Shown in pieces: positions 21,389 through 33,351 of a stretch of DNA of 64,000 nt. The notes beneath the pieces are model-generated. The model saw only the letters and a program-made list of their open reading frames with translations. It did no database searches and was not told where the DNA came from. The translations under genes were made by a program, and so were the position numbers. Origin of the DNA: Usnea hakonensis (taxonomy: Eukaryota > Ascomycota > Lecanoromycetes > Lecanorales > Parmeliaceae); the NCBI GenBank assembly GCA_013423325.1, contig BLJB01000117.1, positions 61,263-125,262 of the forward strand. Reading direction: 5' to 3'. Position 1 is the first letter of the stretch; each line of letters opens with the position of its first letter.

Positions 21389-22186
21389 ATGTCAACCGAA
21401 AACCTAGTCCCCGCGATCTATAAAGGCATCAGAAACGCAGAAGGTCTCAAGCTGTACGTGACTTCCCCACTCAGTATTTGAGACGATTGTCAAGATCCCA
21501 TCTGACCTTCTTACAGCCTGGAGTCTGAGCCTGTCACAGTGGTCGTGGGCCCCACGGGCAACACCAGAACGTGGCACTTGCCCAAAAAGCTCCTTGTCAA
21601 CGCTTCACCCTTCTTTGCCGCTGCTTTGAATGGATCGTTTGCCGAAGCAACGTCTAAAGTAATTAATCTTCCCGAGGACAACACTGACGCCTTTGCATTG
21701 TTCGTCCGATGGTTATTCGTCGGCGATATCAGCGGCGACTTATTCATTTCCGACGGCGCAGAACCTGGCGATGAGATACTGGGAACCTGTGAGGTCACCG
21801 AAAGCGATGTTCCGTTCGCCAAAACCACAATGGTTTATCTACAAGCATGGGTTCTTGAGGATAAGCTGGGTTGTTTGGTGTTCTTGAATCTTGTCATGTT
21901 CGAGCTCCATGCGTATTATCGTTCAACTTCCGAGACAATACTTTTCATTTATGAACAGTCAGGCCCAGGGTCGAAGCTCCGTCTTCTCGCCATCGACGAG
22001 TTCCGTTATGACCTCCAGAACGGGGCTCTAGACAAGTACACTGCTTCTCGTGTCTCGACGTCCAAGATCGCCGAGGAATTTGGGCTAGACTTCCTGAAGG
22101 TGTGCTTGGACTGTAAGAATGCCATCAGGCCCACTGGTCATAAACAGCGATACGTGGAAGTCTTAACAACTACGGACGAGGGCTAG
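21389..22186 (+). CDS. BTB/POZ-domain protein
   Basis: Two exons, 21389-21453 and 21517-22186; the intron (GTACGT...TTACAG) is phase 2 and the product is 244 aa. The BTB core is visible at about residues 27-130: VTVVVGPTGNTRTWHLPKKLL, ASPFFAAALNGSFAEA, the beta/helix pair VINLPEDNTDAFALFVRWLF, and VYLQAWVLEDKLGC. This is the fungal stand-alone BTB type, with no kelch or zinc finger. Such proteins are often Cullin-3 adaptors or oligomerisation modules, but the target is unknown. It ends only 17 nt before the stop codon of the convergent POL5 gene, so the two 3' UTRs must overlap. Confidence 0.85.
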
Positions 22187-22203
22187 TACGAGATGGCCGA
22201 GCT

Positions 22204-25200
22204 TCATTTCCTAGCTGAAGTACACCAGTTAAGCCAGTCTGTGAAGAACGATGTCTTGACTTTACAGCTGGAGTCGAACAGGGCATTCTCTTGTGTGGCT
22301 CCATAGATCTTCACAACCCTTCGCAGACATTCTCTGTCACATGCGACTAGTACTCTCACCAGAAGCAGGCTTGCCTGACTGCACGCTCCAGCATGAGCAT
22401 TTGAGCCTTCTCTCATAGCTTCAACATGGACTGCTTGAAGTAGATCAAGTACAGGCTCTGTGTCTTCGATTTGTGGCACCCCGTTCCCTTTGCAAAGCCG
22501 AGAATATTCCCTCATTACATCGCATGCCTTTCGTGATACCAACGGGCTAGTTGTGGTGCGGATCAGTGTGAGGATCGGAAGATTAAGACTGAGACCTAGA
22601 CCATTGCCATGCTCTTGCTTGACGTAAATCTCTAGTAGATCCAGCACTCGGCATTTGAAATTGATCATGTTATCTCTGGCGTCTTTCTTGTCAGTCTTTT
22701 TGCCCGTGACTTTCTTCTGCTCTCGGAAAATATTCTCTAGAGACCCGTTCAACTCGAACATTTGCTCGTCCGTCATATCTTCATCCGAGGAGGAATTGTC
22801 TTCTGCGTCTAGATCTTCGTTGCCAGGCCGAGTACCCACAATTTGTGCAAGTTTTGCGTTGAGTGCTGCCAATTCATCGTCATCTCCATCTGAGTCCACT
22901 GCATCTGCGTTGCTGGATCCTTCATCGGAATCTTCCTCCGCGGAAGCGCTCCTTGACCCAATTTTTGCTGAATCGACTTCTTCCACGTCGGACGCCGACG
23001 CCGACGGCTCATCTTCGTCTTCTTGGTCAAACATTTCAGCCTGACCTGATAGAGTCTCTTTCGTCTCCAGAATCTAGGGTGCTTAGTGTGATGATTCTCA
23101 CGGGAAATGCTATTACTTACCTTGATCATGGATTGCAAAGCAGAATCATCAAGCTCGGATGCGCAAGCTGTAAAGACCTGCTGAGCCAGACGTCGAAAAA
23201 GCTGCGAGGGTTTTGCTATGAAGCTCAAGAGTATCTCGACCAAGGTCGCAGAGTCCTGGGGAGGCTTCTTCTTGTGCAGTAGAGGGTTGAAGCTATTGTT
23301 GAGCTCGACTAAGATACCAACAGCATCTGCTTCCTCATTGTGTACCTGTATGATGGTCAAGGAGTACAAGAGCTCAAGAGCCCGGTAGAACCGTGCTTCT
23401 ACATCTGATTTAAGGCTCGATTGGCTGTGTACCTTTCTCAGTATCTGCCACGCGGCCTTCAGTACGCTGCGCACATTTTCATCGGCGTTCAATACGGCAT
23501 TTGGATTTTTGGTATTCTCTTCGCGACCATGGATACTGAATACAAGTTCGTAAGCGAAAAGGGACGGCTGTCCTATGGCCTTAGCTACTAGGCTCGATAA
23601 ACACGATGATATACGCGATCTGAACATCGCTCGCGAGGCCTGGGATATTTTCGGACTTGGACTGAGACCTCGGTTGTCCTGAACGTTGTCGACATCAAAG
23701 TAAGCGTATTTTGCTAGAACAGCCAAGACCCTGCGAATGCTGACTAGACATTGGCGTTTCGCGAGATCTTCCTCGATAGGCTGTTGTATAGACCTGATAG
23801 CCGAGACAAGCTGGTCAGCTGCAGACTGTCGCCTCGACGCTGCGGCCTTCTCATCTTCTACGCCTGGTCGCAGAATCAAGTCTTCGTACACCTCAGTCAC
23901 TTGTTCAAAAGCCGGGTCATTCACCGAAGATATCAGGAATTCGACTGTCTTGGTTTTTGTGATCTTATCGAAATTGATGTCTCCTTTGTCAGGGTCTAGA
24001 ATAGCTTTCAAAATCGGTGCTCTGGCATTTGGATTCAAGCGAGCTCTGGCAATCAATGCCTTTATAGATCTCTCGGCGGCGCGGTGGAGGTAACGCTCCT
24101 GGGAGGCAAGCTGATTGACGAGACATCGCATCAAGTTCTTTGTAAAGATGTCAGGGAGTAGGTGCAGTGGTACGATCGGAGTCATTTGCTGAAATAGTAA
24201 GAATCCGGAGTATTTTCGTTCTTCCGAAGAGGATGCCGCAAACAATTTACCTGACTTCCTCAGCATGAAATCCTTCTGAATCTGGGACAACTTACTGTCG
24301 ATACATTCCTTCCAAAAGTCACCGAATTTGACGCGTTTTGCGAGCCTTGTATTTTTCTGGAGACCTTGTGGTTGAACGCCTATCAACTCAGCTAGTATTA
24401 CATCCCACACAAACTGAAGCTTGGTACTCCAAGCACCTTTACCAGCAGTCTCTAATTCTAGACTATTTTCTGGCGAGGTAGCTGTAGGGGAATCCATCAA
24501 TATCTTGGTCAATCTGGAAGTCTCTTTCCGATTCAAGGGGTCCTCGTGACGCCACACACCGTGCGGCAAATCAACCGAAGGGAACTCAGCTTGGACCCCA
24601 ATCCAGATTGCTACTCCTTGAGCTGTCTTAGAAAGGCCCTTGGCGAGCAATTTGTCAATGAGTAACTGAGCGTATTCCACGTTTTTGCCTTTCATGATTC
24701 GGATAGACTTGAACAGAATGAAGCCGCATTCGTCTCTAAGCCAGGATTTCTTCTTTGCCAAGTCAAAGACTATATCTAAGATGGAAGACCAAGCCTCCAC
24801 CCCAGTGCTTGGTTGGAACAGAACTCCCGACTCGATAATAGATTCTGCGCCAAAGAGTCGTCCAAATTCATGGTCTCGTTCTTCCTATTCACATTACCTT
24901 AACAACCCGAAACCGATGAGATCACTCCAGAGACACATACCTGACCAGATACATTGCCAGACACTTGGCTCTGCTGCGTGAGAGTCTCAATGACCTCGAA
25001 AACATTCTGAAAACCTGCCCCGTCCTTTCCACCTGAGCCCAAAAGTTGCGTTAGGCACTCAGTAAGGACAACGGAGAAGCCCAACCGTGCGGCTTTTCGT
25101 CCACTACATAGACCTCTGAGCAGCCTCCTCACGATCTCGTTGAGCTGCTCGCCCGTAGATTTTCCGTCAGCTACGAAATTGGTGAGCAGAGCTTGAGCCG

Positions 25201-25300
25201 CTTTCAGTCGAACATCTTCATCTACGTTGGCTAGATCTTCGTAAATCTCCACTAGCTGTACATCGATAGCAGGCTGCTCCCTGCGTCTTTTCTTCGACAT
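22204..25300 (-). CDS. POL5: DNA polymerase phi / POL5 (MYBBP1A family) nucleolar rRNA-synthesis factor
   Basis: Three exons, 25300-24941, 24884-23121 and 23073-22204, all in phase 0, give 997 aa. The N-terminal helical repeats begin VEIYEDLANVDEDVRLKAAQALL. The first splice restores the family stretch EERDHEFGRLFGAESI. Later landmarks are FWKECIDSKL and FLLFQQMTPIVP. The C-terminal third holds a long acidic tract (DQEDEDEP...SDEDMTDEQMFEL) and a Leu-rich helical end. Despite the name, this family lacks conserved polymerase chemistry in practice and acts in rDNA transcription and 60S ribosome assembly in the nucleolus. I chose the start MSKKRRREQ because it gives a basic nucleolar-type N-terminus; an in-phase ATG at 25324 is possible. 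A MITE begins 132 bp upstream of this start. Confidence 0.93.
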
Positions 25301-25441
25301 GATGATGGCGCGAAGTGGTGCCATAGATGCCAAAATATTTTGTTTTAGTGGCACTGCTGCAAGAAGTTTGGAAGCTGATATGATTGGTTGAGATTCTGGT
25401 TGTCGGCTGACTAAGCAATCAGCCTTACGCCTTACCATCCC

Positions 25442-25962
25442 TTGCCCCAGTCCCTCAGATATGCCAGCGCTGAGCCCCTTCGGGTCAGCGGCCCTTACCT
25501 AAGCCCCTTCGGGTTAGATCGCTGACTACGCAGCGTGAGGGCGGCAGGTCTGAGTGCAGACTAGCGTATTTTTGTCAGCTTTTACCCTAAAAAAAAATTT
25601 GGAAAAATAAAATATCACGAATCTTAGCACCTCGGGCTCTATATTCCACAACGTAAATTGAAGGGAGTATCTCGAACGTCGCGTATACTATCACTATATA
25701 AGCGACGTTCGAGATACTCCCGTCTAATCACGTCGTGGAATATAGAACCCGAGGTATTAAGATTTGTGATATTTTTTTCTTTTCAAAAATACCTTAAATC
25801 CGTTAGATCCTGGTGAGTCTAAATATTTTAAGGCTATTTGCTTGTATTTTTTGATTTTGCGCTCAGACTAGCTACCTGGAGGTTCCGTAGTAAGCAGAAG
25901 GCCCTAACCCGAAGGGGCTTAGGGGTGCCGCAGGCACTAGCTGCTCTGAGGGACTGGGGCAA
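25442..25962. mobile_element. 521-bp MITE with 18-bp terminal inverted repeats and 9-bp target duplication
   Basis: The ends TTGCCCCAGTCCCTCAGA (25442-25459) and TCTGAGGGACTGGGGCAA (25945-25962) are perfect inverted repeats. They are flanked by the direct repeat TACCATCCC at 25433-25441 and 25963-25971. A second inverted pair around CCTAAGCCCCTTCGGGTTAG (about 25498-25517 and 25904-25923) lies inside. The AT-rich centre is a long imperfect palindrome with a 20-bp perfect arm pair at 25663-25682 and 25702-25721. No coding frame for a transposase is present. A 9-bp duplication is the hallmark of Mutator-like (MULE) elements, so a MULE-derived non-autonomous element is the best inference. Confidence 0.85.
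25663..25721. repeat. Central 20-bp perfect inverted repeat of the MITE
   Basis: GGGAGTATCTCGAACGTCGC at 25663-25682 is repeated inverted at 25702-25721 around a 19-nt spacer. Imperfect pairing continues outwards through the ATATTCCAC / GTGGAATAT and CCTCGGG / CCCGAGG blocks, so most of the element core can fold into one hairpin. Confidence 0.9.
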
Positions 25963-25971
25963 TACCATCCC

Positions 25972-26876
25972 CTGCCCCCGCCCCCAGCAGCACGACGAGG
26001 TACCAGTACTTGACCCTTCGAGCCCCTCATTCTTCCATTCGCATCAAATCAGAATCACATACTAGATACTCGCATGCCCCAAAAAACAATGTACAGCATT
26101 TGATTGTGTTCGAAACTCAGAAGATATTCTCGCGTTTCATTTGCTGCGTTCTCCTGCCCCCTTGGTCGTCGTTGACAATTTCCTCTGCCGTCTTTAGTGA
26201 ATGGCTTGCCGATGTCCATTGAAGCAGATGATTTCAGGGAACATGATGAAGTTTCGGAACGGTCAGTCGGGAACGGATGCGTTACCCGAATGTTTCCATG
26301 ATGATCCTGCGGATTTATGAGACGTACGGGGCTATATACCCCGCCATGACATTCAGACTTTTGGCACGTGAGACTGCTGAATAGGGCCATCTTGTATTAA
26401 CCTTAAAGGCTTTGCTGTTTGATTGAAACATTGGAGGAGCAAAAATGCCTTGTCTCAGACATAGATTTGGCGAAAGCCATCTCCCCCTCCGTTTCAGCCG
26501 TGTTTTGCCCCTTTCCTTTTATTGAGAAGTACTAAGACCAGGAGAATTGATACGCAATCTCAGAGACTGGTCCTTGATTTCTATTTGTTTCTATGTCTTC
26601 CCAAGAGGAGACGAAAGTCTTGTGTGATTGGATCAAATATGTAGGCTGCCGGTCAGAAGTCCTCGACTCATGCTTCAGGCCTATGAATCAACTTCACGTT
26701 TCATGTCCTCGCTACTCAGTCTCCGGGCAGTCACATGCTGGCTATGTAAGACGGATTTCTTGCCCAAATCTCTTTAAATTTCTTACATCCAACATCCAAT
26801 ATCTGCAGCGTTGATCATTGAAAGCCTTCTGTTCTCTCCATTAACTACCCTTCCCAATCACACTACTACAAGAAGT
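25972..26876. other. Intergenic region upstream of the LysM gene
   Basis: No gene found; short frames on both strands show no family features. It contains an AT-balanced, non-RIP sequence of ordinary composition. Confidence 0.45.
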
Positions 26877-27676
26877 ATGCCTTACAGCACTTCATTGAAC
26901 ATGGGTCAAGCAGGAAGAATATCCACGACCATCTTGGCACTCTTCACATCGATGTGTATCAGCAAACCTGCTTCCGGAGGCCGCGCAATCTTTCCTAGGG
27001 AGTAGGCATCCTTGTCCATCAAGTGTGATGACGACTGATCCGTTGAGAGCAGATTCTGTTTTTCGAACAGCACTCACACAGTCACCGCGAACGAAACTTG
27101 TACCACAATAGCCATGAATGAAGGCGTGTCCACGAGCGACATCATAGCTCTCAACTGCCTAGACTCGCAATGCACCAATCTCAAGGTCAACAGTACAATG
27201 TGAGCCAATCACAAACATGCTATGCATCCGAAAGCTGATCATCTCCGAGACAACTCCCTGGCCAGTGCGACACTATCACTGCTGAAGCAGGCGACACCTG
27301 CACTTCGATTGTCTCCTATGCTCTGAACAACCTGACCTTGCCGAATTTCTTCCTATTCAACCCGAGCCTTCACAACGACTGCTCAAATCTCTTGGCTGGA
27401 GACACCGTCTGCATAAGCGCACCGACGTGTTCCGCATTCTATCCCTCAAATTGTACGGCCCAAAACACCACTGTGCCTTCATCGGGCCCTGCTTCCGGCA
27501 CGAACGCCACCTGCGGTCAATTGCACGCGGCTATGCCTAACGACAATTGCAACAAGATTGCGCAGGAGTACAACATCACAGTCCCACAATTCCTACAGAC
27601 CAATCCATCCGTCTATCAGAATTGCACCAATCTTATCGCGGGGGCGGAGTATTGTGTCTCCACACCATCATCCTAA
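26877..27676 (+). CDS. Secreted protein with three LysM domains
   Basis: Three exons, 26877-27001, 27071-27199 and 27250-27676, close in phase and give 226 aa (218 aa if the second ATG at 26901 is used). A hydrophobic segment (TTILALFTSMCIS) fits a signal peptide. Three LysM units follow: HTVTANETCTTIA...ALNCL, then QCDTITAEAGDTCTSI...FLFNPSLHNDC...LAGDTVCI, then CGQLHAAMPNDNCNKIA...FLQTNPSVYQNC...IAGAEYCV. Each has the paired Cys typical of fungal LysMs. No catalytic or chitinase domain is present. Known: such LysM-only secreted proteins bind chitin; in plant- or animal-associated fungi some shield hyphae or sequester chitin fragments. Effector status here is inference only. NxT/NxS glycosylation sites are frequent. 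Confidence 0.85.
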
Positions 27677-30231
27677 GACGAGTGCCAAATCAGTGGGATT
27701 TCGTCATCAGGGTGTGGCGAGCTACAAGGACAAGGATAAAGCTATCACGGCATACAGCGGTGTGAAATCATAGCTACCATAGTATCAGATCTACCTAATC
27801 GAATTCCGTATCTCCATCACAGTATTCATGGGCTCCAACGCTCCCAGTACAATGCATTCATCGTGACACACTCTCTCACTTGACCCACGAGATCACTTCC
27901 CACGTTTGCTGTAAAACTACGTTTCCAAATTTTGATATGCAATTTGCTTATTCCTTCCTCGCATGAAAACATGTTTATGCTGAAAACATATTCATGCTCC
28001 ACCCTCATCTCGCCCCCATCTCGCCCCTTCGGCAACCCGCCAATGATGACAACGAGCTCGTACTACAATCCAGAAACTACTATTCAAAGACAAGCCCACC
28101 ACCAAGGTAAAAAGCAGCAAGATGTCACGCCAACAGTAATTCCAATACCTTCTCCTCCACCAGCTCTTTCAATTGTGATTACGTGAGATATTGCTTAGCA
28201 TACATGACGTGCGCCGGCGTACTCCGTGTGTCCGTCTACTCCAATTTACGGTCGATGCTCATTCGGAGAGTCACCATGGCAACTCCCGACTCTGACCTAT
28301 CATTTCCGTGATCCTTCATTTCTTTGCAAAGCGAGGGGACTGTTTCGAGAGGAGGGAGAAGACTGCAAAACCAATGATGTCATTTCGAGATGGTAACAAG
28401 CCCCAGTGCTTCACGAGGTCTAGGATTCCGACGATGAAGCAACGGGGACGTCTGTGAGATTCATTTATTTAGAGTGCCTGCTTGGAAATTTTGAAGGACC
28501 GAGACTTTTGCGATTCACTTTAGGAAGAATGGACTGGGGAGAGAATCTTGTAGTTCCGTTTCCTTACCAACAGACGCTTTGATAAGGAAATGGAACAATA
28601 GTACGTAGTATTAAGTTTTATGCAGGACAAGTTTTCTATGAGTTGTGGATCAACGCAATCATTTGCGCCTCTAACGAGATTGTCAGTTGTCACTCTCTCT
28701 TGTTAGCCGCCTCTTGCCAAGGTATTTAGTGTGCGTTATTATCGCACGTGATATCGGGCTTCGGGATCTCTCTAGCGTGTTTCCTTTGTTTACCAACCTG
28801 TCGCGACGGCAAAGCACAACAATAAAGTCAATTAACGTCCCATGCTCACAGGTGAATTGGGAAAGGACATAAGAGGAAAACTCTGTGAGACCCGGAAGAC
28901 TTGCCGAAAGTTTCTCCTTCCAAATTCCATGCGCTGTCTTTGATGCAGCTGGGTCATGGAAAATCGAAAGACAAATGATTGTCATGTTTCAGAGCGTGGT
29001 CTCCACTTTGAGGATCAGCGCCGGCTGATCAACGAATCAAAGCTTTGGAATAGAGGGGCGCGTATGTATCCTAGCAACAAAAATGTGGAGCTCGTAAAAA
29101 TTACAAGCAAAAAGGGTGGACGATGTGAGCTCGACGCCAGTTCCAGGTGTTGGATGACAATAATAAGAGATAAGCTCTCCCCCGTCTCCGTGACTAGTCC
29201 AGTTCAGCCTGTCTCAAAAGATCCAATTCTCGAGAGAAAATTTCCCATCACGCTACCAACTAGCATCCTCTTTCTCCCTGTGCCTCAGGCCAACAGCTGG
29301 GATACTTTGCGAGAAGGCAACATGACTCAGGAAGCGATGTTGGCCCTATCAGATTACTCCTGGTTATGAGACAGCGAATTGGGCGTGATTTCCATACAGA
29401 TGCGAGGATTTTGGCTTTGCTGCAAGCTCAGCCAACCGCGCCCATTGACCTATGAGCACGCACCACCATCTTTAAACGGAAAAGCAGGAGAATCTAATCG
29501 AGATCCTTGCTAGTGGCCCATCAGCGAGTGGGTGCTTTCTCCTTCTTCAGCGCGTCCACAATGCAAGATGAACAGCCCTTTGTAGCTCATTTCCAAGTCC
29601 AGCGCTTCGTAAATAGATGTAGATACTCGAGGCTTCCAATTGGCCATGAATTGATCGAAACAAGACAAGATCACAAGGATGAAGTAATGAATTGGTGATC
29701 CTTCGGTGTAGAACCAAGGATTCGGTCGAGGCTGAGGAACCCCTCCTTCGAAGCCAACGCTAGTCCGCTGTGCAACCGCCCGAAGTATCCCAGCGTTGTC
29801 AGGTAAACCGCCCACCAGCTTCTCAGCCGGTTTCCCTCTTTACCAAGGAGTGAAACCCTTTCTCAACCTTTTCACTCCACTCGACAACATCTTCTCCTCT
29901 GGACGGGGCCGTTCCTCCCCCGATTCACATCCGGCGGAAGTCACTTCGTTCCTTGGGAGGTCATACCCAACGAAGAAGGAATTGGTGGAGCAGCTGCCCA
30001 GTCCAGGTTGAGCAACACCATTGCATTTTGTACCCATCTTACGATCATGACCTAAGTACAATAGCTTAACTCTCAAACTGATTCTTCATTGGGAATCTCT
30101 ATCCTCAAGCCCGCCAAGCATTCTATGTCGCTGACCCCTACACTATCTTACCCATATACAGTGAACGAAGGACCTCAGTACCTTGATCCCGACGCCAATC
30201 GACGGCCACAGCGGATTCCACCAACCAAGCA
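27677..30231. other. Long intergenic region upstream of CDC25
   Basis: 2.5 kb without a supportable gene. The largest frame (plus 28956-29369, 137 codons) has no family features and no splice partner. The last ~500 bp before 30232 are CT-rich and probably belong to a long CDC25 leader; short upstream frames there (for example from 30089) could act as uORFs. Confidence 0.45.
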
Positions 30232-32115
30232 ATGGAACGCTCCTCCCCGCTGGCTGCTATGCAGCCACCTTCCCTCCCGTTCGGACGATGGGGTTGTCGA
30301 GGCGGAGCGGAGTCTTCGTACTCTCAATATGGAGGACAATATGGAGGGTCATTGAATTTTGGGCCGTCAAGCTTTAATTTCAAGGATCTTAGCATGGCAA
30401 AGGCACCTACGGACTACTTCAGCCTCAAGCCCGTTCGAGGATCCTCTCCAACGGCAAGCCTTGCAGCCGATCTGTCTCAGAATTTCCATATTGACCAGAG
30501 GTACTACAAGCTCAGCATTACTGCTGTTTTGGTACGGCGCTGACAGCTTTAGTCCTCAATTGCCAACTCCACGTCGGTCATTGTTCTCTTCGAACCTATT
30601 TGGGACACTCAATGGCCGAGGTAAGTAGTGTCTTTGACTATAAAGGCTTCAGCTGATGTGAAAAAGAACGCGCCAGTACGCCGCCGCTGCCTTCCTCTTC
30701 GCCTGGCCCCGGAAGTGACTCGATGGAGATATCTCCGCTGCCTCATAAAGCCCCCTTTGTTGTCACAACGTGTGTCGAGCCTACACCGCTGATCACACCA
30801 CTGGAAGAGGTTATATCGTCTGTGAGTGAAGATATGATGCAGGACTCTCCACCGCAGCCACCGAAACTGCCAGCACCTTCAGAGTGAGCATTTCCTGAAT
30901 CTGAGCCGAGGGGGAGTGAGCTGCATCGTTCTGATATTGTGCCAGGCGTAGGAGATCCTCCTTGATCCGACCTTCATTGTCGCGTACCAAAGGCTTGACA
31001 ACGACATCAAATTCATCGAAGTCTGCTCGAATCGAATGCCCGCCTTTTAAATTTGCTAGTGGCCACACCGCGCCTTCCCTTCCCTTGATGTCCACTGAGG
31101 AATGCTTTCCGTCTTCCCCTCAAAACGATGCCCGACCACACTCAGCTCATTCACCGGCACCTTTGCCGATGGGCCCTCCAAGATTCAAACAACCTCCTTC
31201 CGCCCTCGGTGGGAACCTCAGAAGTGTTGGCTCACCAAATGTTGGCCACGTCCGTAAACCTTCGAATCCTCTGCAACGTCCTAGGAAACAATTTCGTCGC
31301 TCCCTAAGCATGTTTGAACACCCTGGTGATGTGATGAAGCAGGAGAAGGCTGCCTTTCCAGCGGCGTGTCTGGATTCTATCATGGATATCGATGACCCCC
31401 CAAGGTTACGACTGCCACACTTCAACATGGACGAAGAGAGCTTACCTCGCATCACTAAGGCCACCATGGTTGACGTCCTCGACGGTAAGTATTGTCAATA
31501 CTACGATCGGTCTATCATCATTGATTGCCGGTTCGAGTACGAGTATGAAGGAGGCCACATCGAAGGCGCCATTAATGTCAATGACAAAGAGCGATTAGCA
31601 GTGCAGCTTTTTGATTCCCCAACGACGAAAAATGCCCTACTGATATTCCATTGTGAATACTCGGCGCATCGCGCTCCTATAATGTGTGTATGCAAACCTA
31701 TCGAAAATGAACAATGTTAACCTAATCTAGGGCAAAATTCCTACGGCACAAGGACCGGGCTAGCAATGCCCATCAATACCCAAAACTGACCTATCCAGAA
31801 GTGTACATTTTGGATGGGGGCTACAGTTCCTTCTTCATGGAGTATAAACCTCGATGCTACCCCCAAAATTACGTTGAGATGGCGGCGCAGGAACACGCTA
31901 ATGCCTGCGAACGTGGCCTTGGACGCATCAAGCAGCAACGTGCGAAGCTGAGCAGAGCACAAACTTTTGCATTTGGACAGCACGAACAGCAGGTGGATGA
32001 CAGTCCCACCGCTTCCAGCCGACAGCCTAGCTCTCTCATGACGGGAATGGATATAGCAGTCGATGCTGAAACCATTTCACGGCGAATGCAATCAAGACGT
32101 CTGGCGTCTTTTTGA
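30232..32115 (+). CDS. cdc25: M-phase inducer phosphatase Cdc25 (NimT)
   Basis: Five exons (30232-30500, 30547-30620, 30667-30883, 30946-31683, 31731-32115) all close in phase: 560 aa. The N-terminus MERSSPLAAMQPPS and the block RGSSPTASLAADLSQNFHID match NimT-type Cdc25 of filamentous fungi. This half is Ser/Pro-rich and carries many SP/TP sites expected to be regulated by phosphorylation. The catalytic rhodanese-like domain runs from ITKATMVDVLDG through IIIDCRFEYEYEGGHIEGA to the CX5R loop HCEYSAHRAP, whose Cys is the nucleophile. It continues to YPEVYILDGGYSSFF. The reaction is removal of inhibitory phosphate from Cdk1 to trigger mitosis. Everything needed for activity appears intact, with no RIP mutations although the retroelement starts 1 kb downstream. 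Confidence 0.95.
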
Positions 32116-33110
32116 TTCCGCTTCGCCACAAAGTTTTATCGCTTGAATGTCGCTGCCATTCCACTCCTCAGGCCCTACTCCTCGCTTTCCAACCTCTAAT
32201 ACACTGCTGCATCCATTGGCGTTTGGCATGCTTTGAAATGCGGGCTGGTGAATCCATCTTTGGTAAATGGAGTGACTTAGATTCCATTGGTTGACAACTT
32301 GTGTCGTGGCGTTATTTGCAAGCCATCTTGCCACAGCAGCTACACCTATCGACATCTTCTCTACCGCCTTAACAACACCCGCTTTGGTTCGAAATACATT
32401 CTATTCCTTCCTTGCGACTCTTGGCGTGTCTCTTGGCTGCGGTTGCTGTCGCCGCACGCGAGAACCCATCTAAAAGATCTGCAGTGTCCAGTCCGCTCTT
32501 GGCGCACTGATTGCCCGCGATTAGAGCGCACAAAAACTCTTAAGGCTCGCACCACGGCCTGCTACTTAACCCTCGACATCTTGAGCCCATTGTTCCAGAC
32601 ACTTCTAAATCTAGGATCCTTACGGCACGCTGGGGCCATTTCTGGACTTGGGCTGCGTGGAGAAAGTATTTGACCTCTTTGACTCTGCTACAAATCCGTC
32701 ATAGCGGTGCCTTACTCACAACCCACCTTAATTGAGAAAGTCAGTGAATATGCCGGCTCCCTTTTTTCTGAACACCCCAAGATACTCGTGGCTTTCTCCG
32801 ATCCTTAGAAGAAGAAGGAGCTTGGCAGGGATAGATAGCGAGAGCATATGTCGCTGAGCCTCGATTGATTCCAGCATGCAAAGTAAATGGACTCGTCTTT
32901 ATATCTTGTCTAAATACCCTGACCACCAATGAAACTCGATATTATTACACTGGCGTGTCTTAGTATGGATGGTGTGAGTGACAAAAATTGTCACTTTTTA
33001 CGCTGCTTCTGCGTGTAAATAACTTTACTAGTACGAGTAATTAATTGTAGCCTCGGTAAGGTAATCTGTAGTCTAGCTTCACTTCCTAAAATGGTTACTC
33101 TTAATTTAGT
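32116..33110. other. Intergenic region between CDC25 and the retrotransposon
   Basis: Ordinary base composition until about 32930, then gradually AT-richer without the RIP pattern (CA and TG are still common). No gene seen. Confidence 0.5.
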
Positions 33111-33116
33111 ACGCTA
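33111..33116. repeat. Left target-site duplication ACGCTA
   Basis: Six bases identical to 42135-42140 and directly abutting the LTR ends; this marks the insertion site of the retrotransposon. Confidence 0.85.
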
Positions 33117-33330
33117 TGAACCCGTCCGATATTCAAGTAATCAAGTATCGAATTCAAGAGTATAAATCTATATAGTAAAGAAGGCTTATTCTAAACTTCT
33201 ATATTTTATTAAGTACTATATAAAAGGATAAAGAAGTCTATAAAGAGGATACTCTTTCTTCTAAAATACCTCGGCTTAGTAGTAGCTAGAAGCTATTTTT
33301 AAATATAGTAAATCGATTATTATACTAATA
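33117..33330 (-). repeat. 3' LTR (left), inner part RIP-mutated
   Basis: 214 bp, same length as the right LTR and alignable without gaps. The outer ~40 bp keep CA/TG (TGAACCCGTCC), whereas the remainder carries C-to-T and G-to-A changes relative to the right copy (for example ACCTCGGCTTAGTAG against GCCTCGGCTCGGCAG). Read on the minus strand the LTR runs TGTCAG...GGTTCA in its unmutated parts. Confidence 0.9.
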
Positions 33331-33351
33331 TTATTCCCCCTTATCTCTCCC
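33331..33351 (-). other. Polypurine tract of the retrotransposon
   Basis: On the minus strand the sequence directly before the left LTR is GGGAGAGATAAGGGGGAATA, a purine tract that would prime plus-strand DNA synthesis. It fixes the left LTR as the 3' LTR. RIP spared it because it contains no CA or TG. Confidence 0.75.

Noticed and set aside
25442..25962. tRNA-like or SINE element, or a CRISPR-like palindrome
   Set aside because: No A/B box or acceptor stem seen; TIRs plus a 9-bp duplication explain it as a DNA-transposon MITE.
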